In this document: positions 1 through 8,953 of the stretch, piece after piece
How positions within the stretch are numbered: the stretch's first letter is position 1
Layout of the letters: each line of letters opens with the position of its first letter
Origin: CAVXFL01 sp963761015
Lineage (GTDB): Bacteria; Pseudomonadota; Alphaproteobacteria; Acetobacterales; Acetobacteraceae
NCBI GenBank assembly: GCA_963761015.1
Contig: CAVXFL010000022.1
Coordinates: 124,001 to 188,000 of the forward strand
DNA: 64,000 nt
Reading direction: 5' to 3'
Notes under the pieces: generated by a model
Seen by the model: the letters and a program-made list of their open reading frames with translations, nothing else
The model's database searches: none
What the model was told of the DNA's origin: nothing
Translations under genes and position numbers: made by a program

Positions 1-782
1 TCCATTCCAGATTGGCCGCCCGCCGGATCGCCTGGGCGGCGAATCGGGGGATCGCGATGTTGACGAAGACGTCGCAGCCCGCGGACTTCATCTGGATGAT
101 CTGCGAAATCGACCGTCGCGTCGCTGGTTTCGTAGGTGTCCGCGACCTTGATCATCGACGCCTTGGCGCCGAGGCCGTCGGTCAGCCCCTTCAGATAGTC
201 CTTGCCGAAATCGTCGTTCTGATAGAGCACGCCGATCTTGCCGTCGGGCTTGTGCTTGAGGATGTAGGCCGCATAGATGCGCCCCTCGGTCTGGTAGCTC
301 ACCGGAAAGCCCATGGTCCAGGGATGGCCCTTCGGGTCGTTCCATTTGGTGGCGCCGGTGAACAGGAACAGTTGCGGCACCTTGTTCGCGTTCATGTAGT
401 GCCAGATCGCGCTGTTGGTCGGCGTCCCGACCGCGCCGGCGATAAACAGAACCTGGTCCGCCTCCACCAGCTTGCGCGTCATCTCGACCGTCTTCGGCGG
501 CGAGTAGGCGTCGTCGTAGGAAATGAAATTGATCTTGCGTCCGTTGATGCCGCCCTGCTCGTTGATCATCTTGAAATAGGCGGCCATCGATTTCGGCACC
601 GGGCTGACGTTCGACAGCGGGCCGCTGTACGGCCCGGTATTGCCGATCTTGATCTCGCTGTCGGTGACGCCGGGCCCGTATTGCTTCGCGGCGCGGGCCG
701 GCCGGGCGGCAAGCAGCGGACCGCCGACGGCCAGCGCGGCCGGCGCGGCGGCGAGAATGTGGCGACGCGTCAGACGGTTCAT
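1..782 (-). CDS. ABC transporter substrate-binding protein, branched-chain amino-acid (LivK) type; partial, one frameshift
   Basis: Periplasmic type-1 binding protein that would capture branched-chain amino acids or a related small organic solute for an ABC importer. Translation from the ATG at 782 gives a signal peptide with a twin-arginine motif (TRRHIL) and an Ala-rich stretch ending near ARPARA, so Tat export is likely. The mature part reads GVTDSEIKIGNTGPYSGP, the standard opening of this family. A good ribosome site (GGGGGAGAG) precedes the start. The C-terminal half lies beyond the left edge. One extra base near 108 (AAA on the plus strand) breaks the frame; removing it restores VDSQIIQMKSAGCDVF, a family-typical segment. 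Ligand unknown; permease and ATPase genes are not in the window. Confidence 0.85.
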   Translation of the reverse strand, partial: MNRLTRRHILAAAPAALAVGGPLLAARPARAAKQYGPGVTDSEIKIGNTGPYSGPLSNVSPVPKSMAAYFKMINEQGGINGRKINFISYDDAYSPPKTVEMTRKLVEADQVLFIAGAVGTPTNSAIWHYMNANKVPQLFLFTGATKWNDPKGHPWTMGFPVSYQTEGRIYAAYILKHKPDGKIGVLYQNDDFGKDYLKGLTDGLGAKASMIKVADTYETSDATVDFADHPDEVRGLRRLRQHRDPPIRRPGDPAGGQSGM

Positions 783-1455
783 GGCGCTCTCCCCCGATCT
801 GGCTGCGGTTCAATCCGGGATTCCCGGACAGCCGTTTGCCCCTTCGTAGCCGACCGTAGTCTTCGCTTGCGCCTTTCGGCAAGGATTTCTCGGGTCCAGC
901 CTGCTCGATCCTCTTTTGCAGTGCCGCGAAGGCCCAAACGGCGGGCCTTCCCATCGACAGCTTCAATCCTTACCGTTTGAGAATGCAGGCAAATGCATCT
1001 GGACCGCATATCCATTCAACAATTGACCGATCTCAACGCCTACGTAGTGAAAATAGCTGTCGTGGTAATCTGTCGGGGTGAATTGGGTATTGGCCTGCTC
1101 CCATTGGAGCGCCACAATCTCGTTTATTGCCGGTCAGCTTCCGGGCCAGCATGTTGCAAAAGCGGACGTTCGAGATACGGCGCGATCTGGCCGAAACCGG
1201 AATGACAACTCTCGAATGCGGGGGCCGGGAATCTCCCGTTCGTTCCGCCTGAACCATTCGGCCGGTTTCGACCCGTGTCAGCCAATGGACCTCCAATCCG
1301 ACGGTCCCTGTAACGGACGTTCAGCTCCATATCGTGCCGACCACATTGCGGCCATTCCGGCCTTTTGTCAGAGGCCAGGACACCACAACAATCAGTCGTC
1401 TGTAGTCGATCGACGGGGAGAGCACAGTGGCACAGGCGGCTGGCCACAACGTAAC
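783..1455. other. Intergenic, no gene recognised
   Basis: About 670 bases between the binding-protein start and the HEPN gene end. Short open frames exist on both strands but none has a recognisable domain or a convincing ribosome site. The sequence looks like decayed non-coding DNA at the edge of the AT-richer accessory pair. I see no tRNA, hairpin with T-run or repeat here that I can support. Confidence 0.5.
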
Positions 1456-2379
1456 TCACATAATATCCCAGGCAACCGGGCGCCCAGAGGAATGATGCTG
1501 GACTAGGACGGCAATTTGACCAGGGGCTGCGCGTGAAATCCTGCCTTTCGCCTCAGAAAGATCACGAACCACACGCAATGCCTTCTGACGACCAAATTTC
1601 ATCAATCTCAGGCCCCGATCAGTGGGTTTTGTGATGTAGAGGTTGACGCCTGCCCTCCAGTCGCAGTTTCCATTTGCCCAATCATCAGATGAGGACAAGG
1701 ACTGTTCCATCGAGGAGGAGACGGAGACATCGAAGCACATTGCCACGCAAAGCAGGTCGGTCCTAAGCCCAGCGATGTCCGTTGCCGTTGGCGAATAACT
1801 AGCTGAGTGAGCACTACGATGGCGCCTGCGCACGATGTTCCTAACGACCTCTTGCACGGAGGGAACCCCAATACCGGCATCAGAAGCAAAAACCCTAAAT
1901 GACGCCCAGCAATCATTTACTTGAAGGCTCAAAAGAAAATTCTTCACACTCTCATCAGAAAGATTACCCGTATGATCTCCGGAAACAAACTTGCTAAATT
2001 GCTGAACTGTCCCCTGACCAGATGACATTTTGACAAGTTCGATCCTTAGCTCGGTTTCATAATCCTCACCTTGCCGTCTTAACATTCTTGCAAATTGCTG
2101 AAGATGCGAAAGCGCGTTCATTCTGGCAGCAAGTCTTAATTTTTCGGGAAGATGTTCAAAAGACTTCGGCCAGCGCTCCAGTGTGCGCAAAACCTCGGAA
2201 GTCCTATCTCTGATGAATGCCTCTAGCGAAATCAAGCTGGCTACTAGGATACCGCGTCTAAGTACAAACACGCCTGGTGATATAATTGCGTTGGTGGCGC
2301 CCTGGGCAAGGGGCTCAAGATCGATTGCCTCGCTGATACCAGACAGATTTCTCAAGAACTCACCTCGAGAAATGCTCAT
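1456..2379 (-). CDS. MAE_28990/MAE_18760-type HEPN nuclease-like protein
   Basis: A 307-residue mostly helical protein resembling the MAE_28990/MAE_18760 HEPN family, proposed RNases often encoded next to DUF262 proteins. The key sequence is VRNIVRRRHRSAHSASY at about residues 180-200, which contains the HEPN catalytic pattern Arg-x4-His (RHRSAH). The N-terminal helix region (ISLEAFIRDRTSEVLRTLE) also fits. It starts 9 bases after the stop of the DUF262 gene on the same strand, so the two are probably co-transcribed. Base composition is clearly more AT-rich than the flanks and codons such as TTA and AAA are frequent, which suggests recent transfer. Role in defence or toxin-antitoxin behaviour is inferred from family and pairing; no activity can be shown here. 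Confidence 0.72.
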   Translation of the reverse strand: MSISRGEFLRNLSGISEAIDLEPLAQGATNAIISPGVFVLRRGILVASLISLEAFIRDRTSEVLRTLERWPKSFEHLPEKLRLAARMNALSHLQQFARMLRRQGEDYETELRIELVKMSSGQGTVQQFSKFVSGDHTGNLSDESVKNFLLSLQVNDCWASFRVFASDAGIGVPSVQEVVRNIVRRRHRSAHSASYSPTATDIAGLRTDLLCVAMCFDVSVSSSMEQSLSSSDDWANGNCDWRAGVNLYITKPTDRGLRLMKFGRQKALRVVRDLSEAKGRISRAAPGQIAVLVQHHSSGRPVAWDIM

Positions 2380-2388
2380 ATTTATCTC

Positions 2389-3467
2389 TCAAGCTAGACT
2401 GAGCAGCATATCTCGAACTCTCTCAATTCTAAGCTTGATCCTCGACGGCGTGTTCGTGCCTAGCCTCACCGCCTCCTCGAATTCGGGGTTGGTGAAGAGA
2501 AGCTTGGTGGCCTCGATAACCTGGTCACGCCTCGCCGCCGCCAACTTGATTTGCTTGTCGGTTAGAAGCGATCCTGCAATCATCTCAGCATCGAACAAGC
2601 CTGCTAAGGCTTGTTGTCGCCAGCGCTGGCCATCCCACCGCTGAAACGCAACATCTCCCCACAATTGTGCAGTGCGTTCAATAGCTCCACTAAATGGTTG
2701 AATAAGTTTGTCCAGATCCTTCTCATTTACCCCGCGATTTTTGAGCATGAAATCGTCCATGGACCTCGACAGGCTTCCAGAGAACCCCGCCCAAAACTTC
2801 CCGAAGCGTGAGGAATCTGTAGGACGTATTCAGCATCCTGCATCTGCTGGAATGCAGCCGATTTCGTACTTCGATCTTCAGAGCCGCTCTTAATAGGGCG
2901 TTCTCGCTAGCTGCGTAGATTGCGTCATTCAGCGGCCCTCTGAATGCGACATTTCTTATCTCTTGATTGTTAAGTCTTATACCACCGCGATTTAGTCGAA
3001 TAAATACCTCGAATTTCAAACGGGGATGAGATTGCTTCAGAAGTGTTATTACGCGCAGATAAGGGCGCACTTTTAGCGCGTTTTGTAAGATTCTGGGGAG
3101 GTCGCGAAAACGCGCTCCAACCAGCTCCCGAAATTCCTCAAGCCCCTTGAGCGCAAAGGTATTGTTGAGATAGTCTGACACAGCTGTAATGCGCTGCTTT
3201 CCATCAATGATCGAATAAACGCCGTAGTCCTCCTCAGCCAAATAGATCGGTGGAACTGGTACCATTAAGAAGGAATAACTTGATTAGTTCTGACTGCCTC
3301 TCTACGTCCCACCGCTCACGCCGTTGGTATTTCGGCATGAGATCGATTACTTGATTGTCGACCATTTCCTTCAACCCTTGGAGAGAAAAGTCGGATGTTT
3401 GAAGCACAAGATCGTTTTGAGACTGCTCGAAGCGGCGTTCGATCTCGGACACACTTCCAAGCGCCAC
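2389..3467 (-). CDS. DUF262 domain protein, two frameshifts
   Basis: ParB/Srx-fold DUF262 protein of about 358 residues once two single-base insertions are removed. Family signatures are all present: PKYQRRERW near residue 45, IDGKQRITA (equivalent of the DGQQR motif) near residue 90, and FIRLNRGGIRLNNQEIR near residue 165. There is no C-terminal HNH/DUF1524 nuclease of the GmrSD kind, so this is the stand-alone type that pairs with a separate HEPN nuclease, here the next gene 9 bases downstream. Frame breaks: near 3263, where one G in LFLLN-VPVPPIYLAE is extra, and near 2790 in a run of G. The summed length (1079 bases) fits exactly two added bases. DUF262 domains are thought to bind nucleotides or nucleic acid and gate a nuclease. 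AT-rich like its partner. Confidence 0.75.
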
Positions 3468-3959
3468 GGCTATCCCCTTCTATTAACAATGCAGATAACA
3501 ATGGAGAACCCATCGAACCTAGTGCCGATGCTCGCTGCGCCGCAAGGCGCTCACTGTGCAGGCGCGGCGACCGTTCGGTTTTTCGGTTTCCCCGTCCAAT
3601 AGCGAATGACTGCTTACGGTCAGGACCGACCTTGAGCCGAATGTTCGATCTCAACACTTCCTGGCCTGCAAGTGGACCGGCAGAAAGCCCCCCCGACCCA
3701 GCCATTCGCTGTCGCTTCTATGAACGACCGCTTCGGAAAATCGGTGCCGCTCGTCTGAACGGCAGCCATGGGCGCGAAGGCGACAGGCCGCCGCCGCTCT
3801 GAATGTCCGCTTCCGGGATGATCCGATCCGGGCGCCAGCGTCAGACTAGGGTCGAAAGTGGCTATCGGATCGGACCGGCGGGCATGATCATTCGCAGGAG
3901 GTCGACTGATAGTCAACTAACCATTGACCAATGCCATACTAACGTTATAAACTCCACCG
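3468..3959. other. Intergenic, no gene recognised
   Basis: Roughly 490 bases upstream of the DUF262/HEPN pair. The part nearest the pair is AT-rich and must hold its promoter; the rest returns to high GC. Open frames here (both strands) have no recognisable domain. The stretch 3900-3958 is locally AT-rich (ACTAACCATTGACCAATG region) and could carry the promoter of the rightward gene at 3960. Confidence 0.45.
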
Positions 3960-4886
3960 ATGTCCCCCGGCGCCCCGCCAGACCACCCCGCCCCTGCCCC
4001 CGGCCTCGACCCGGGGCTCGCCCTCCAATTGCCCGCGGACGCCTACTACCATCTCATCCACACGCTGCGCCTCGCGCTGCCGCCGCCGCCCGGCGACAGT
4101 CCGGCGGAATCTGGCCCGGCGCGATCACGCCGTCATCGCCCGTATCGCGGCACTCGCGCCGGCCAACGCCGCCGAGGCCGACGTGGCCGCGCAGTTCGTC
4201 GCCGCCTCGGAGCAGTGGAAGCACTGCCTGCACCTCGCGCAGCGTCCCGAAACCCCGCCCGGTGCCCCGACACGGGGAACCCCCGAGTGGGCGGCCAAAT
4301 GCCGCGCGCAGGCCGCCGGCATGATGCGCCAGGCGAACAGCGCGCTCAGGCTGCTGCTGCGCCTGCAGGAAGCGCGGCGGAAGCTGGAGGCGGACAGCGC
4401 CGCCTGCAACAGCCTCGCCTGGACCGAGCACTGCGCCATCGGCCTGATGGCCGAGGCGCTGTCGGGGCACCCCACAAAATCGGCAGATTTTGCGGGGACC
4501 CCGCTGTCGGGGCACCCCACAAAATCGCAGATTTTGCGGGGACCCCGCTGTCGCCGCGGTCCCGGCCGGCAGCCCCGGCGCAGGCCGGCGCCGCGCCCCG
4601 GCGGCGCCCCGAGCATGGACCCGAGCCCGCGCCGCTCACCCATTCCCTCTCCCGCAAGGCGGAAGCAGCGATGCCCGACGGCCAAGGAGCCGAAACGCTC
4701 GCCGCGGCCGAGGAATACGCCCTCGTCTATCCCGAACGGGCGGCGCTGATCCGCCGGTTGGGGCGGCTGCCCGACGGTGTCTCGTTTGGCCCGCCCGACG
4801 ACGAGGTCGTTCAGGCACTCATAGCCGGCCGTTCCCGAGAACTGGCCGCGCCCGGCGCGCCGTTCCCCGCAGCCCGCGCGGCATAG
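3960..4886 (+). CDS. Conserved hypothetical protein, two compensating indels
   Basis: Unknown protein of about 308 residues. Three reading-frame segments join into one plausible protein: 3960-4109 (ending PPGDSPA), 4110 to about 4527 (LARRDHAVIARIAALAPAN ... AAQFVAASEQWKHCL ... MMRQANSALRLLLRLQEARR) and about 4527 to 4886 (AAAEEYALVYPERAALIRR, LPDGVSFGPPDDEVVQALI). An extra A at 4109-4110 and a missing G at about 4527 explain both breaks, and the total length stays a multiple of three. The middle is helical and Ala/Arg-rich. Two copies of a 45-base palindromic repeat lie inside the coding region between the helical part and the conserved C-terminus. The C-terminal 71 residues could alternatively be a separate gene from the ATG at 4671. 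I recall similar proteins in Acetobacteraceae; no function is known to me. Confidence 0.55.
   Translation: MSPGAPPDHPAPAPGLDPGLALQLPADAYYHLIHTLRLALPPPPGDSPAESGPARSRRHRPYRGTRAGQRRRGRRGRAVRRRLGAVEALPAPRAASRNPARCPDTGNPRVGGQMPRAGRRHDAPGEQRAQAAAAPAGSAAEAGGGQRRLQQPRLDRALRHRPDGRGAVGAPHKIGRFCGDPAVGAPHKIADFAGTPLSPRSRPAAPAQAGAAPRRRPEHGPEPAPLTHSLSRKAEAAMPDGQGAETLAAAEEYALVYPERAALIRRLGRLPDGVSFGPPDDEVVQALIAGRSRELAAPGAPFPAARAA
4461..4549. repeat. Two tandem copies of a 45-base imperfect palindromic repeat inside a coding region
   Basis: Copy 1 is 4461-4505 and copy 2 is 4506-4549; a third start (GTCG) follows. Each begins GTCGGGGCACCCCACAAAAT and ends GATTTTGCGGGGACCCCGCT. The two arms, GGGGCACCCCACAAAATC and the reverse complement of GATTTTGCGGGGACCCC, pair almost perfectly, so each copy can form a long hairpin. 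Copy 1 is a multiple of three and is translated as SGHPTKSADFAGTPL. Copy 2 lacks one G (ATCGCAG in place of ATCGGCAG), which shifts the frame. No spacer lies between the copies, so this is not a CRISPR. Confidence 0.85.
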
Positions 4887-5112
4887 CCCCGCGCGCCTCC
4901 ATCCGCTCTCCGGCTGTTGCTCGGCTCATTCCCGCGAAGGCGGGTCATCCGTCTGCGGCAAATCGTTCATGTGCGGCACAATGGATGCCCGCCGTCGCGC
5001 GCATCACGGCCAAGAGTTCGATCTTTCCGAGATTCGTATCGCCACGCAACCCGCGTCTCACCGCACGCCGGAATGAGACGGCGGTGAGACCATGCCCGTT
5101 GCGCGACCGCCG

Positions 5113-5475
5113 TCACGTTCCGGCCGTTTTGGCGGGCGGCTTGCTGTCGTTCGCGGCGGTGGGCTTCACCACGCTGGAAATGGTGTCGCGCAGCACCATC
5201 ACGCGAATGTTCGGCGCGATCTCCACCTCGATCTCGCTCGACCCCTCGCGCACCCGCTGCACGGTGCCCACGATGCCGCCGCCCGTGACCACCTTGTCGC
5301 CGCGGCGGAGCGTGCCCAGCGAGCGCTTCAACTCCTTCTGCCGCTGCTGCTGCGGGCGGATCAGGAGGAAATAGAAGACCACGAAAATCAGGATCAGCGG
5401 CGCGAACTGCGCGGCACCCGACATCATGCCGGCCGCGTCCTGGGCGTAGGCAGGCGAAATCAGGCTGGGCAGCAT
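5113..5475 (-). CDS. yajC: Preprotein translocase subunit YajC
   Basis: Small inner-membrane partner of SecDF that assists the Sec translocon. The 120-residue protein has the usual plan: a short N-terminal segment (MLPSLISPAYAQDA), one strong membrane helix (FAPLILIFVVFYFLLIRPQQ) at about residues 24-43, and a cytoplasmic domain with GDKVVTGGGIVGTV, the most conserved YajC motif. Length and motif order match the family. It is divergent from the DUF815 ATPase gene, starting 85 bases away. secD and secF are not adjacent on this side; downstream is the unknown gene at 3960-4886 on the other strand. Confidence 0.95.
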   Translation of the reverse strand: MLPSLISPAYAQDAAGMMSGAAQFAPLILIFVVFYFLLIRPQQQRQKELKRSLGTLRRGDKVVTGGGIVGTVQRVREGSSEIEVEIAPNIRVMVLRDTISSVVKPTAANDSKPPAKTAGT

Positions 5476-5559
5476 CGCTCGGGCATCCGGGGTTGCGGTG
5501 GATGGGGCGGGACCATAGTTTCCGCCCCCTGCCCGTCAAGTTGCCGCTCCGGACCCGCG

Positions 5560-6465
5560 ATGGACCAGCCTTTGCTCGCCGCCGTCCTGCGCATCGCCGA
5601 CGCCCTCGATCGGCTGGCGCCGCGCCCGTCCGCGCCCGCGGATCTGGCCGCCGCCGATGCGTTCGTCTGGCAGGCGGAGCGCGCGCGGCTCGATCCGGTG
5701 CCGCAGGTCTCGCGCGTGCCGATCGGCCTGTTGCAGGGGATCGAGCGGCAGAAGGCGCTGCTGCTGGACAACACGCTGCGCTTCGCCCGCGGCTTTCCGG
5801 CCAACAACGCCATGCTGTGGGGCGCGCGCGGCATGGGCAAGTCCTCGCTGGTGAAGGCGACGCACGCGGCGGCGGTCGAGCAGGCGCCGGAAAGCGTGGC
5901 GCTGGTCGAGATCCATCGCGAGGACATCGCCACCCTGCCGGAACTGCTGCGCCAGGTGCGCGGGCAGGGCCGGCGGTGCCTGATCTTCTGCGACGACCTG
6001 TCGTTCGAGCGCGAGGACACCGACTACAAGGCCCTGAAATCGGTGCTGGAAGGCGGCATCGAGGGGCGGCCGTCGAACGTGCTGTTCTACGCCACCAGCA
6101 ACCGCCGCCACCTGATGCCGCGCGACATGATCGAGAACGAGCGCTCCACCGCGATCAACCCCTCCGAGGCGACCGAGGAGAAGGTTTCGCTGTCCGACCG
6201 GTTCGGCCTCTGGATCGGTTTCCACAACTGCGACCAGGACACGTATTTCGCCATGATCGAGGGCTATGCGGCGGCGATGCTGCTGCCCATCGAGGCCGAT
6301 CGGCTGCGCGCCGAGGCGGTGGAATGGTCGGTGACGCGCGGCGCCCGCTCCGGCCGCGTCGCCTGGCAGTTCATCCAGGATCTCGCGGGCAGGCTGGAGG
6401 TGAGCGGCACCTTGAACGGACCATCAGGCCCGGGCCGGCCGGGCGTCGCGGCTTCGGCCTCGTGA
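5560..6465 (+). CDS. DUF815 family AAA+ ATPase
   Basis: A 301-residue ATPase of the DUF815 family, function unknown. It has a Walker A motif GARGMGKSS at about residues 88-96, a Walker B-like segment CLIFCDDLSFE near 148, and the conserved ATSNRRHLMPRDM sensor region near 190. The start was set at the ATG of MDQPLLAAVL because the upstream open frame overlaps yajC on the opposite strand and has no homology. The gene sits next to yajC in divergent orientation, a neighbourhood I recall from many alphaproteobacteria. C-terminal 15 residues are Gly/Pro/Ala-rich and probably disordered. Confidence 0.9.
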   Translation: MDQPLLAAVLRIADALDRLAPRPSAPADLAAADAFVWQAERARLDPVPQVSRVPIGLLQGIERQKALLLDNTLRFARGFPANNAMLWGARGMGKSSLVKATHAAAVEQAPESVALVEIHREDIATLPELLRQVRGQGRRCLIFCDDLSFEREDTDYKALKSVLEGGIEGRPSNVLFYATSNRRHLMPRDMIENERSTAINPSEATEEKVSLSDRFGLWIGFHNCDQDTYFAMIEGYAAAMLLPIEADRLRAEAVEWSVTRGARSGRVAWQFIQDLAGRLEVSGTLNGPSGPGRPGVAASAS

Positions 6466-6545
6466 TCAGGGTGAGCCAGGTCGGCAACCCGGCTGGATCG
6501 GGAACGTTTCAGGCCGGACTGTCCGCTCACCACAGGAGGATAACC

Positions 6546-6795
6546 ATGACCCGTTTGTGCCCCGCGCGTGGCCGCTTTGCGGCCGCGATCGCTCTCGCCG
6601 GTTCATGGGATGCTGGCCGGCTGCCAACGTCGGGTAGGTGAGCGGCATGGGCCAGGACATCGGCGCGACCGGCCGGGTGATCACCGGGCAGCCGGCGAAC
6701 CCGACACGGGCTCCGCGTCCACCCAACCGGGCTATGCCTGGGCCAACAACATGACCACGCCGCCGGCAGGGCAGGCTGGACCGGCACCGCGCTGA
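6546..6795 (+). pseudogene. Entericidin-like small lipoprotein, disrupted by several indels
   Basis: A strong ribosome site (ACAGGAGGATAACC) precedes ATG 6546. The first frame gives MTRLCPARGRFAAAIALAG, a lipoprotein signal start. The lipobox LAGC appears in the next frame, and the entericidin-type core VSGMGQDIGATGRVITGQ in the third. No single frame joins them, so at least two or three indels separate the parts. Entericidins are very small envelope lipoproteins with a conserved D-I-x-A-T-G-x-x-I segment, which is what remains here. Given the many one-base errors elsewhere in the window it may be intact in the real genome, but the tail after GQP reads in yet another frame, so decay is equally possible. 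Confidence 0.5.
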
Positions 6796-6800
6796 TCCGA

Positions 6801-6834
6801 TCCCGGCGGTTGCCCCTCGGGCAATCCAGCGGGA
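6801..6834. terminator. Candidate bidirectional terminator hairpin
   Basis: Between the ends of a rightward and a leftward gene lies TTGCCC-CTC-GGGCAA (6810-6824) enclosed by TCCCG and CGGGA arms (6801-6805 and 6830-6834). Position between convergent genes suggests termination, but there is no T-run. Confidence 0.4.
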
Positions 6835-6838
6835 CCCC

Positions 6839-8111
6839 CTAACCGCCGATCCGCGCCGCCCCGCCCATGTAGCGGCGCAAGACTTCCGGTACCAGGATGG
6901 AGCCGTCCGGTTGCTGGCCGTTCTCCATAACGGCGATCAGCGCCCGGCCGACGGCCACCCCGGAGCCGTTGAGGGTGTGGACGAACGACACGGTCTTGCC
7001 CTCGGCGGCGCGGAATCGCGCGTTCATCCGCCGTGCCTGGAAATCCCGGCAGTTGGAGCACGAGCTGATTTCGCGCCAGGCCTCCTGGCCGGGCAGCCAC
7101 ACTTCAAGGTCGTAGGTCTTCGCCGAGGCGAAGCCGGTGTCGCCCGAACACAGCAGCACGCGGCGGAACGGCAGGTCGAGGGCGCTCAGCACGCGCTCGG
7201 CGCATTCGGTCAGCCGCTCGTGCTCGGCGGCGCTCGCGTCGGGATGCGTGATCGACACCAGCTCCACCTTGCGGAACTGGTGCTGGCGCATCATCCCCCG
7301 CGTGTCGCGCCCCGCCGCGCCGGCCTCGCTGCGGAAGCAGTCGGTCAGCGCGGTCAGGCGAATCGGCAGCCGGCGCTCCTCGACGATGTCGCCTGCGAGC
7401 AGGTTGGTCAGCGGCATTTCCGCCGTCGGGATCAGCCACCGCCCGTCCGTGGTCTGGAACAGATCGGTCTCGAACTTCGGCAGGTTCCCCGTGCCATAGG
7501 CCGTGCCGGTGTTGACCAGCGAGGGTACGGTCGCTTCCTCGTAGCCGTGCTCGCCCACGTGCAGGTCGATCATGAACTGGCCGAGCGCCCGCTCCAGCCG
7601 CGCCAGCGCGCCGCGCAGCACCACGAAGCGGCTGCCCGAAAGCTTGGCGGCGGCGGCGAAATCCATCATCCCGAGCGCCTCGCCCAGCTCGAAATGCTGG
7701 CGCGGCGGGAAGCCCGAACTCGCGCGGCTCGCCGACCTGCTTGAGCACCACGTTGGCGCTCTCGTCCGCTCCGCCAGGCACGTCGGGATCGAGCACGTTC
7801 GGCAGCCGCTCCAGCGCGTAGCGGATTTCGGTCTCGAGCCGCTCCGCGCGGGTTTGCCGCGTCTCCATCTCGCCGCGCAGGCTCGCGGCCTCGGCGGCGC
7901 GTTCCGGCGCGTCGTGCCCGGCGCGCCGCCGCTCGCCCACCTCGCGCGAGAGCGCGTTGCGGCGCGCCTGCAACTCCTGTAACATGGTCAGGTGGACGCG
8001 ACGCTCGGCGTCCAGGCGCAGCAGCGCCTCGGATTCCGGCGGCAGCTCGCGGCGCGCCAGCGCGGCATCGAACCCCGCCGGGTCGGCGCGGATGGCACGG
8101 ATATCGTGCAT
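6839..8111 (-). CDS. serS: Seryl-tRNA synthetase, one frameshift
   Basis: Charges tRNA-Ser; class II synthetase. The N-terminal coiled-coil tRNA-binding arm (residues 1-110) begins MHDIRAIRADPAGFDAAL and is read from ATG 8111. The catalytic core follows with motif 2 (TDCFRSEAGAAGRDTRG) and motif 3 (NGSGVAVGRALIAVMEN). About 424 residues in total, the usual length. One extra base near 7712 splits arm and core; without it the join reads EPREFGFPPRQHFELGEALG, as in the family. SerS is essential and single-copy in most bacteria, so a sequencing error is the likely cause. It starts 4 bases after tatC ends, in the same operon-like block. Confidence 0.93.
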
Positions 8112-8115
8112 GCGC

Positions 8116-8907
8116 TCAGACCTCGACCGGCTTCGGCTCGACCATGCGCGCGGCGATAATGGAGATTTCGTAGAGCACGATCAGCGGCACCGCCAACCCG
8201 GTCTGGGTCAGCACGTCGGGCGGCGTCAGGACGGCAGCGATCACGAACATGCCGACATAGGCATAGCGCCGCTTCTTGGCCAAACCCTTCGAGGTGACGA
8301 TGCCGACCTTGGCGAGCAGGGTGAGCGCCACCGGAAGCTGGAAGGCGATGCCGAACGCCATGATCAGCTTCATGACGAGGCCGAGATATTCGCTCACCCT
8401 GGGCAGCAACTCGATCGGCAACCCGCCGCCGCCCGTCGGCGTCTCGAAACTCAGGAAGAACCGCCAAGCGAAGGGGAAGACGAAGTAGTAGGCGAGCGCG
8501 GCGCCGGCCAGGAACAGCACCGGGGTTGCGAGCAGGAACGGCAGCAGCGCGCGCTTCTCGCTGCGATACAGGCCGGGCGCGACGAACAGCCAGAGCTGCG
8601 AGGCGATGACGGGGAACGACAGGAACGCCGCCCCGAAAAACGCCACCTTGATGTAAGTGAAGAACGCCTCGTAGAGCTGAGTGTAGATCAGCTTGTGATC
8701 GACACCCGGACGCTGCTCCAGGATTTTCGCCAACGGGCGGGCGAGGAAGTAGTAAATTTCATTGGAGAAATGATAGCAGACCAGGAAGCACAGCAGGAAC
8801 GTCACCATCGACCAGATCAGCCGCCGCCGTAGCTCGACCAGGTGCTCGAGCAGCGGCATCGGCTTGTCTTCGATGATGTCGTCCACGTCTACGTCGCGAG
8901 GGGCCAC
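8116..8907 (-). CDS. tatC: Sec-independent protein translocase TatC
   Basis: Multi-spanning receptor of the twin-arginine export system, which recognises Tat signal peptides together with TatB. The 263-residue protein shows MPLLEHLVELRRRL at the N-terminus, the TatC signature region, then six hydrophobic spans, with the conserved YEAFFTYIKVAFF and SFPVIASQLWLFVAPGLY segments between. A short cytoplasmic tail ends the protein. It lies 46 bases after tatB and just before serS. The binding protein at the left edge of the window carries a Tat-like signal and is a plausible client. Confidence 0.97.
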   Translation of the reverse strand: MAPRDVDVDDIIEDKPMPLLEHLVELRRRLIWSMVTFLLCFLVCYHFSNEIYYFLARPLAKILEQRPGVDHKLIYTQLYEAFFTYIKVAFFGAAFLSFPVIASQLWLFVAPGLYRSEKRALLPFLLATPVLFLAGAALAYYFVFPFAWRFFLSFETPTGGGGLPIELLPRVSEYLGLVMKLIMAFGIAFQLPVALTLLAKVGIVTSKGLAKKRRYAYVGMFVIAAVLTPPDVLTQTGLAVPLIVLYEISIIAARMVEPKPVEV

Positions 8908-8953
8908 TGTTTCGTCTTCAAATCCGGATCAGGCGCGGTGCGCGAAAAGCCGT

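Noticed and set aside
4461..4549. CRISPR array
   Set aside because: The two 45-base units are directly adjacent with no spacers, and there are no cas genes nearby.
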